Shown here piece after piece: positions 57,997 to 64,000 of a stretch of 64,000 nucleotides of DNA. How positions within the stretch are numbered: the stretch's first letter is position 1; each line of letters begins with the position of its first letter. Both the position numbers and the translations under genes were made by a program. The stretch is from Microbotryomycetes sp. JL201 (taxonomy: Eukaryota; Basidiomycota; Microbotryomycetes). The stretch is taken from contig JAQYUZ010000027.1 of assembly GCA_033819885.1 (NCBI GenBank), positions 160,273 to 224,272 of the forward strand. Direction: 5' to 3'. The notes beneath the pieces are model-generated. The model saw only the letters and a program-made list of their open reading frames with translations. It did not search any database and was not told the DNA's origin.

Positions 57997-59969
57997 ATGG
58001 AGCAGAACGCGTCCATGTCTTCAATCGAGAAGTCTGCAGAACAGCAGGTTGAAAGGCAGCACGACGAGATAGCCGAGGCCCAGCAGGTCACGGCGAGATC
58101 CTGGCTTTTTGCTCTGCTTGGCGCGATGGTGTACGTCGCTATCTCATTTCATCTGTCTGCCACAGCGATCATCAGGACGTCTTGGGCTACGACCTTCAAT
58201 CAAGCGGGTTTGAGCGTTTGGCTCGTAAGTCTTTCTGTGGAGACTCTTCGCCACGGCGCCTGACGATTACGGCCAACTGTTAGATCAACACGATTTCAGT
58301 CTTCCAAGCATGCCTGGGTCCGCCACTCATGTTCTCATCCGATCTCTTCGGCCGTCGAAACATCCTCGTGGTCGCCACCGCCATCGCGAGCGCTGGTTGT
58401 GCCGTTGGCAGCAGAAGCACCTCGTTCGGTATGGCCGTCGCAGGGCAAAGCATGGCAGGCGTGGGCATGGCTTGCGTCGGCGCTGCATATGCTATCCCAT
58501 CGGAAGTGTTTCCTCGCAAGTCTCGCGGTGCTGTTCAAGCCATACTTAGTGTTGCCGCCTCAGTGGCTGGAGCCGTTGGCGCGTTTGTGGCTGGAGCGCT
58601 GCTCAAAAATGATGCCGCGAACGGATGGCATAAAGTTCTCGTGAGTTTGTGTTTGAACCATGTATCCGAGTCTCCGTGGCCGACGATCCCTTCCCCCGCA
58701 GTACGTCTCCACTGCGCTCTTCGGCACAGCTTTCATCTTGCTGGCCATTTTCTATTTCCCGCCCGCACGCAAGAACCAATTTTCTCATCTCACGAGAGCT
58801 GAGAAATCCGCTATGCTCGACTATGTCGGCTACGTCTTGATCATCGCCGCGCTTTGCACGTTCTTGACCGGAACAACCTACGGCGGCATCGTCGGCTGGC
58901 GCGCTGGCAAGACTCTCGGCCCTCTTATCACCGGCATTGTCCTGATGATCGTGTTCGGTGTTTGGGAGTGGAAGGGCACACGTCAAGGCTTGCTTCACCA
59001 CGGCATGTTCAAAGGCGGTCGAAACTTTCCAGTCGCGCTCGCAGCCATGGCTCTCGAGGGCGTCATCTTCTTCAACATTCTGGCATTTGTTCCGGTCGCT
59101 GCTTCCGCCTTGTGGCAGCCGCAGGACAGCTTCCTGGCCTCTGCCTACATCGCGCCATTCTACCTCGCCTCCATCCCATTCTTCTTCCTCATCGGCTGGT
59201 ATACGTACAAGTTCAAGGATTTCCGTGGTCCCTTGATTGTTGGATATGCTATCTATGTGATCTCATGCGGTGAGTCTGCCATCCGAGCACCGTGTCGAGG
59301 GGTTGGATCCCATTGACTCGCTACGCCCGATCAGCTTGCCTTTCGACGGCAGGACGAGAAGACGGCAAACTCGCCTGGGTCTACGTCACATTGTCTGGAA
59401 TTGGCTTCTCTGCGCCAATCTCTCTACTGGTAGCCGTTGCTCAGCTGGCTGTGCCCGGTGAATTCATCGGCGCATGCTCGGCATTGATGGTGTCAGCTCG
59501 CGGCCTCGGCGGCTCGATCGGCACGGCGATTTATGGTGCAATCCTCGGCTCGAAGATCAGTGCAAACATTGCCAATAAAATTGCCGAGGGAGCCTTCAAG
59601 GGCGGCCTCAGTCCCGCCAACGCGCCACAGGTTCTGCCGCAGCTCATTCCGCTCGTCGCCAGTCAAAACCCCGGTTTGATTCAATCTGCGTTCCGACTGC
59701 CCGGAGTGACACCGCCCATGGTGCTTGGTGCCGTTCACGGAATGCAGGACGCCGTCGCTGAAGGTTTGAAGGTGAGTCCGAATCAACTTGCTCAGCGCCA
59801 GCGACAGCGGGACTGACTTTCTTGCTCTACGCAGTACGTGTTCATTGCTGGTGCAGCATTCGCAGCTGCTGGTGTTCTGTCCATTTTCGCTCTCGCATCG
59901 TCCAAAGAGAGCCTGACTGCAGTCGTCGATGCGCCAGCTCAGGAGACAGGAGACGCTAACAAGGCTTGA
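57997..59969 (+). CDS. MFS transporter, TRI12/siderophore efflux-like
   Basis: Plasma-membrane major facilitator with 12-14 helices. ATG 57997 follows an ACC Kozak context and gives MEQNASMSSIEKSAEQQ; the longer upstream frame is less likely. Membrane part: SWLFALLGAMVYVAISF, then after a short intron INTISVFQACLGPPLMFSSD-LFGRRN (the loop 2-3 motif with FGRR), GQSMAGVGMACVGAAYAIPS-E, RAVQ-like GAVQAILSVAASVAGAVGAF. The second half has YIAPFYLASIPFFFLIGWYT, then ISLLVAVAQLAVPGEFIGAC, SARGLGGSIGTAIYGAILG, and the last exon YVFIAGAAFAAAGVLSIFAL to TGA at 59967. The PxxVFPR and GxGGSIGTAIYGAI patterns fit the fungal TRI12/siderophore group. Substrate unknown. Confidence 0.85.
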
Positions 59970-60204
59970 TCATCAGTGTGGAGCAGTCAGCAATTATTGT
60001 ATCAATTGAGGTGTACTGGGTGATGTAAGATATATGCCACCGATTGTCATATTCCTTGTCTCAGCTGAGCCATGTAGAGGCGCCGGCTAGGCGAGGCTCG
60101 GCAAAAACGAAATGAGTGGAAAATATACAGCTCTTGTGCAACCACAACCAGAAAAAAAAGCGTAAGAGGGGATGCGATCCCGAATCCCCGGAAAAAAAAA
60201 GACT
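59970..60204. other. Intergenic with tRNA 3' flank
   Basis: About 235 bases. Two A runs on the plus strand (about 60150-60157 and 60192-60200) are T runs on the minus strand; the second lies just after the tRNA 3' end. Confidence 0.6.
60192..60200 (-). terminator. Pol III terminator of the tRNA gene
   Basis: Nine A on the plus strand, thus T9 on the minus strand, begins five bases after the discriminator base of the tRNA. This is the usual Pol III stop signal. Confidence 0.8.
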
Positions 60205-60291
60205 TGCCCAGTGGCGGGATCGAACCGCCGACATCAGACTAAGCATGCGAACATATTAGGTCTGCATCATAACCGACTAGATCAACCGGGC
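60205..60291 (-). tRNA. tRNA with a 13-nt intron, anticodon probably AAT (Ile)
   Basis: On the minus strand the sequence folds as a tRNA. The 7-bp acceptor stem is GCCCGGT with ACTGGGC (one G-T pair), discriminator A. The anticodon stem is CAGAC with GTCTG, the T arm is GGCGG, TTCGATC, CCGCC, and the D loop contains GTCGGTT. Between the anticodon stem strands are 20 nt, so about 13 nt form an intron after position 37. Counting C32 and T33 gives AAT at 34-36, that is isoleucine. Without the intron the tRNA is 74 nt. The D stem is weak (three pairs), so the isotype is less certain than the tRNA call. Confidence 0.75.
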
Positions 60292-60352
60292 TTGACAGGC
60301 CGACCTAGATTGACATTTATATTTATAGGATTTAAATTCTCACATGATTACA

Positions 60353-60454
60353 ATGCCCGCAACTCGTACATACGCGCAAGCAGCTCGAACAGCTGCAAAA
60401 CGACCTCCAGACAAAGACCCTCCTTCAAGCACCCCTCTGGCGACAATTTTTTAA
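60353..60454 (+). CDS. Short upstream open frame in the LINE leader
   Basis: A 33-codon frame starts at ATG 60353 (MPATRTYAQAARTAAKRPPD) and ends at TAA 60452, nine bases before the ORF1 start. Its beginning resembles that of ORF1 (MPHQSYANAV, then PPD), which suggests either a small upstream ORF or the original ORF1 start shifted by an indel. Confidence 0.35.
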   Translation: MPATRTYAQAARTAAKRPPDKDPPSSTPLATIF

Positions 60455-60462
60455 AGGCAACC

Positions 60463-61725
60463 ATGCCACATCAGAGCTACGCCAATGCCGTACAGCAACC
60501 AAAGCCACCCGACTTACAACATCCAACGCATTACACCTTGTTGACCTCGACGAGGGAGTACGCCTATCGAGTGACTGCCCCATCAAGCTGCACACCCCTT
60601 GACCTCCGAAAGGGATTTGCGGCAGCTTTCCCCGACCTTCTTACATCCTCTTTCTTCTACGAGCGAGGCCAATGCCTCCTGCACGTCCCTGACTCCGCGA
60701 CAGCCGAGGCGAGGACGCGCATGGAAGCGGAAGGCTTCGTAGTCAACCACTGCACAGTGTCTTTGACACCCTTGCACCATGTAACGGGTCCACTGACAAT
60801 CCTTGAAGGCCAGGTAACCGGCCTCATGCCCCAACAAGATGCCGTTGCCGAGCTTCGGCGCATGTTGAATGACTACGGCGTCGTCCTACAATTAGTCATC
60901 GACAAATGCAAGGAGACCAACATGTCTCTCGGCACTGCTCATTTTGCTTTGAGTATCACTGACAAAGACAAAGTCCCTCCCCGTCACATGAAGATTCTTT
61001 ATGCCAACTCAGAGCAACACGTCACCGTTTCCGTAACGGCGAGACTGGGCACCCAGTTTTGCCAATACTGCCGATCTACCGAACATCCTCGCTCCCAGTG
61101 CAAGAAAGCCCCTCAGTGCACCAACTGTGGCGAACGCACTCACCATGTCCTTCACTGCCGCGCTCGAAAGGTCGCTCCTCCCCCCCACCGAGTGGCGACA
61201 GGCCCCGCAACTACCGCCTCGCCTCCAGCCCCAACGTCCACCACTACCGCAGTTTTACCTGTGACAGCGTCCTCAGGTGCTCCTGCACCTACTCCTCTTG
61301 CTCTAGCTCCAACGTCCACCACCACCGCAGCCGCACCGACGCCATCGACCTCAGGCGCAAACAAGAAGCGCAAGCTCCCAGGAAGATCGCCTGCAAAACG
61401 ACACCAAGCCATCAACTCTGGCCATGGCTTTTCCTTCACACCCAACGCCTTCGCAACCCTGTCTCAGGCTGAAGCTCCCGCGCCTCGTACCTCCGAAGGA
61501 GGAGACAATGATAAGGGAACCGAAGCTGACCCCACACTTCCCCCTGATCAAAGCAGTCCGGGCCCTCCCGCGCCTGCTACCCTCGAGGAGAACGATGAAG
61601 TGCCACAGAGCGCTGCGCCACTTGCCCAGACCGGGCAAGCATCCGCGCCCCCAGCGCCCGCAATCCTTCCGCCCAAGGCACCGGGGATCGTTCCCGGCAA
61701 CCAAGCCATGGATCAGGATGCCTAG
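60463..61725 (+). CDS. LINE ORF1, gag-like zinc-knuckle protein
   Basis: About 420 residues from ATG 60463. The same frame is open upstream as far as 60172, but that part reads through the tRNA gene and is not part of the protein. The middle holds two CCHC-type knuckles, CQYCRSTEHPRSQC and CTNCGERTHHVLHC (C-x2-C-x4-H-x4-C), for nucleic-acid binding. A Pro/Ala/Thr-rich low-complexity part follows, including a Lys/Arg cluster (NKKRKLPGRSPAKR), a likely nuclear signal. It ends MDQDA with TAG at 61723, overlapping the ATG of ORF2 by eight bases. It should package the element RNA into an RNP. Confidence 0.88.
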   Translation: MPHQSYANAVQQPKPPDLQHPTHYTLLTSTREYAYRVTAPSSCTPLDLRKGFAAAFPDLLTSSFFYERGQCLLHVPDSATAEARTRMEAEGFVVNHCTVSLTPLHHVTGPLTILEGQVTGLMPQQDAVAELRRMLNDYGVVLQLVIDKCKETNMSLGTAHFALSITDKDKVPPRHMKILYANSEQHVTVSVTARLGTQFCQYCRSTEHPRSQCKKAPQCTNCGERTHHVLHCRARKVAPPPHRVATGPATTASPPAPTSTTTAVLPVTASSGAPAPTPLALAPTSTTTAAAPTPSTSGANKKRKLPGRSPAKRHQAINSGHGFSFTPNAFATLSQAEAPAPRTSEGGDNDKGTEADPTLPPDQSSPGPPAPATLEENDEVPQSAAPLAQTGQASAPPAPAILPPKAPGIVPGNQAMDQDA

Positions 61726-64000
61726 TCGCCCGAATTTCAAAGTTATGCTCATCAATGTGCAAAGCATTGCAGATGGGCGCAAACGCAATCAATTGTTTTC
61801 CCTGCTCTCTCGACAACATGCTCACCTTTTCATCCTCACAGAAACAGGCGGACCGCGAACTCAAGCCGAGGCAAACCTGTGGACTGATGATCTGCTCGCT
61901 TACGGTTTCTCCTCCCATTTTGTCACACCAGGGCAGGTGGCCCTCGCCTGGCAGACCGACTACCCGGGACTGTCGATTATCGAGAATTCACTCAACTCGG
62001 CGACCCGAGGCTCTCCCTTTTCCGACCGCGTCATTGACGCGACCTTTGCAATCGGCGACTCGCTCACCACGGTCGTCGGAGTTTATCCTCATTCCGGACT
62101 TGCGAACCGCGGACCGCGTGACGAGTTTATGGAAGACCTTACCCGAAGACTTCTCAACCGGCCGGACCGCGACAGCAATTTGCTCGTCGGCGGTGACTGG
62201 AACTGCGTCGAAGATTCGCGGATAGACTCCAGTAACGCTCAGGAGCCTGACGACGGGGAATCCATGCGTGATTTGGCAATTCACTTAGGGCTCACTGACG
62301 CCTTTCGCCACCTTTACCCACAGAAATACGCCGCAACAAATTTCCCCTACGCGCCCGGACATGCAGCACGGCGGCTTGACCGCTTGTACATCTCTGGGGG
62401 CTTACTCCGTCTCTTCAAGCGCCACCATATCTCGCCGCAGAATGCGCTGGTGACGTCAACCCACTGTCCTGTAGGCTTCCACTTTGATTTACCAGGCGCG
62501 GTTGAGATCGGACCCGGCAAGTTCAAGCTTGGTCTGTATCTGCTTGATGGCCATGGCCCTTTCCTCCGGGACCTGGTAAGACGTCTACACGCTGAGTCTC
62601 TTGCCTCTCATCCACACCACCCGTGGCGAGCTTGGCTGGCCACCAAGCTGGCTCTTCACCCTCATCTCACACAGCTTGCTCGCCACATGTCAGCCTTCAT
62701 TCGGCGACACGACCCGCGCCAGTTCGAACGGAACGGTCATGACAGTGCCGCCTTACGAGCTCGCTTACATCCGAGCCTCACGGGCCACAGCTCGCTCAAG
62801 ATCCGCCTCCGGCAAGTCCGGCAGGGGGCGCTGATACCATCCTTCACCGAAGGGGACCGTGAGCTCACCTCGCCGAGCGATATGCTCGACCATGCGAGAC
62901 GCTCTTTTCAGGACCTCTATCAGCACCGAGGCAGCGACCTCAACAGTCGAAGCGATGCTTTTCGCGAAATTCGCGATAAACAGCGTTTGCCTGACGAAGC
63001 AGCTGCTTCACTTGACCGAGATTACAGCATCAACGAGCTTCGTAAAGCCCTCAGTCAATGCAATAAGCTGTCGAGCCCAGGACCCGATGGCCTGCCTTTT
63101 CAGTTTTACGTGGAGACCTGGGAAGTCACCGGCCCAATTCTTCTAGCGGCGCTGAACTCCCTCCCGGAGCAGGACATCCACTCGATGCCGGTCACCGAGT
63201 CGCACATCCACCTGCTCCAGAAGGACGCGCCCGACCCAACCCTGTTGACCAACAAAAGACCGCTCTCGCTCATCAACACGGATGAGCGGTTCTTTAGTCA
63301 GGCTCACAACCGGCGCCTGGCGCCACAGCTGCTGTCGATCGTCCAGAAGACACAGACCGGTTTCATGCCTGGCCGCCACATTGACGAGAACATAGCGTCT
63401 ATGCAGTTGGCCATGGATGAACCAACAGGTCCCGAAGGATTCACTCAGTCGCTCGCTGATGACGCCCTCGTGGCCGTTCTTGACTTTCAGAAGGCTTATG
63501 ATCGCTTGTCCCACGAGTACCTCGACGCGGTCCTCGCCACCTTTGGCTTCGGACCCCGCGCCCGACAATGGTACCGCTGCACGTATGCAGGGCATGCTGC
63601 CCGCGTCTTCATTAATGGCTGGCTGTCCTCGCCTTTCGAACTCAACTCTGGCGTGCGACAAGGCGACCCCTTGGCGCCGAGCCTTTTCGCACTCGCCATC
63701 GAACCGCTCGCCGCACTGATTCGAAAACGGGTCTTCGGCCGACCATCGACTCACAAGGTAGCAGGACCATATCGAGGAGTGCCCATATACCCGAGGGGGG
63801 TTCGGGCCAATCCTGCTCGACGACTGCCAGACAACCGCGTCCCTGACCGGAACCTGCGATTGCGAGAGCTACTCTTTGCTGACGATGTCGCATGTGGGCT
63901 CAGGGATCACGATGACGCCGCACTTCTTCGACGCTGCATTGAGGAGTACTGTAGAGCCAGCGGCAGTGCCCTCAACGCAGCAAAGTCCTTCCTCTATGCC
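61718..64000 (+). CDS. LINE ORF2, endonuclease and reverse transcriptase, partial
   Basis: About 761 codons without a stop up to the window end. The N-terminal apurinic-type endonuclease (EEP) domain shows its catalytic blocks in order: LINVQSI (Asn), LTETGG (Glu), GGDWNCV (Asp/Asn), ARRLDRLYIS (Asp) and STHCPV (His). After a linker the reverse transcriptase shows LSSPGPDGLPFQFY, AVLDFQKAYDRLSHEYL, NSGVRQGDPLAPSLFALAIE and LLFADDVACGL with the catalytic ADD. The EEP-plus-RT layout places it in the L1/Tad/CRE-like APE clades. The ATG overlaps the ORF1 stop (ATGCCTAG), pointing to coupled translation. The remaining C-terminus is outside the window. Confidence 0.93.
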   Translation, partial: MPSRPNFKVMLINVQSIADGRKRNQLFSLLSRQHAHLFILTETGGPRTQAEANLWTDDLLAYGFSSHFVTPGQVALAWQTDYPGLSIIENSLNSATRGSPFSDRVIDATFAIGDSLTTVVGVYPHSGLANRGPRDEFMEDLTRRLLNRPDRDSNLLVGGDWNCVEDSRIDSSNAQEPDDGESMRDLAIHLGLTDAFRHLYPQKYAATNFPYAPGHAARRLDRLYISGGLLRLFKRHHISPQNALVTSTHCPVGFHFDLPGAVEIGPGKFKLGLYLLDGHGPFLRDLVRRLHAESLASHPHHPWRAWLATKLALHPHLTQLARHMSAFIRRHDPRQFERNGHDSAALRARLHPSLTGHSSLKIRLRQVRQGALIPSFTEGDRELTSPSDMLDHARRSFQDLYQHRGSDLNSRSDAFREIRDKQRLPDEAAASLDRDYSINELRKALSQCNKLSSPGPDGLPFQFYVETWEVTGPILLAALNSLPEQDIHSMPVTESHIHLLQKDAPDPTLLTNKRPLSLINTDERFFSQAHNRRLAPQLLSIVQKTQTGFMPGRHIDENIASMQLAMDEPTGPEGFTQSLADDALVAVLDFQKAYDRLSHEYLDAVLATFGFGPRARQWYRCTYAGHAARVFINGWLSSPFELNSGVRQGDPLAPSLFALAIEPLAALIRKRVFGRPSTHKVAGPYRGVPIYPRGVRANPARRLPDNRVPDRNLRLRELLFADDVACGLRDHDDAALLRRCIEEYCRASGSALNAAKSFLYA

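Larger units (their letters stand above)
60300..64000 (+). mobile_element. Non-LTR retrotransposon (LINE), 5' part, cut by window end
   Basis: An element with a gag-like ORF1 with two zinc knuckles and an ORF2 with an endonuclease and a reverse transcriptase. The 5' boundary is set only by the tRNA gene end at 60291 and is approximate; the 3' end lies beyond the window. ORF1 and ORF2 are both open as far as visible, so the copy may be young. Its base composition (C-rich codons such as GCC and CTC) differs from neighbouring genes. It begins within a few bases of the 5' end of the minus-strand tRNA. Confidence 0.9.

Noticed and set aside
60172-60462. LINE ORF1 extended to 60172
   Set aside because: That part reads through the minus-strand tRNA gene; ATG 60463 fits gag-like starts.

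Overview
The window is nuclear DNA of a fungus, most likely a basidiomycete; a small-genome Pucciniomycotina yeast-like species is my inference from style, not proven. Signs are: dense genes on both strands, many 50-70 nt GT-AG introns with occasional GC-AG ones, a fungal HR1-C2-C1-kinase PKC1, a PRM10/ThrE membrane protein, three PriA/CPL1-like secreted cysteine-rich proteins, and an intron-bearing tRNA next to a non-LTR retrotransposon. Gene models were spliced by eye from frame changes plus donor/acceptor signals, so exon edges are good where a conserved motif runs across the junction and weaker elsewhere.

Layout. 0-5 kb: an unknown Ser-rich protein, a GT61-type glycosyltransferase and a tiny possible gene. 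5-14 kb, all minus strand: PriA-like protein 1, V-ATPase subunit d, a PI31-like proteasome regulator, FACT subunit POB3 and an IMPACT-domain protein. 14.7-22.4 kb, plus strand: PriA-like 2, a triose-phosphate/nucleotide-sugar transporter, a phytase-type histidine acid phosphatase carrying an in-frame stop, and PriA-like 3. 23-27.7 kb: a divergent mitochondrial carrier and ALG6. 27.8-50.3 kb: a region rich in glycan genes, namely two pyruvyltransferases, two type II HYR(W/Y)GDL proteins of fucosyltransferase type, a GT43 glucuronosyltransferase-like enzyme, a GDP-fucose-type transporter, and a ~970-residue protein that appears to fuse three glycosyltransferase modules and ends in an exostosin-like GT64 domain. 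PKC1, endosulfine (IGO1) and mitoribosomal bL35 sit inside this region. A decayed SGNH-type gene closes it. 51-60 kb: a Zn2Cys6 regulator, a PRM10-like transporter and an MFS transporter. 60.2 kb to the end: a tRNA gene followed by a LINE whose ORF1 and ORF2 are both open.

How it fits together. The 27.8-50.3 kb genes contain what a Golgi pathway for an acidic surface glycan would need: sugar-nucleotide import, chain or linker synthesis (GT64, GT43), probable fucosylation, and pyruvate capping. GT61 at 2.5 kb and the transporter at 16.5 kb may belong to the same trade, and PKC1 (cell-wall integrity) lies in the middle. The glycan product itself cannot be read from the sequence. The most unusual items are the triple-module enzyme, its candidate 7-nt microexon that builds the acidic catalytic motif, the clustered pyruvyl/fucosyl/glucuronosyl set, and the phosphatase interrupted by one stop codon.
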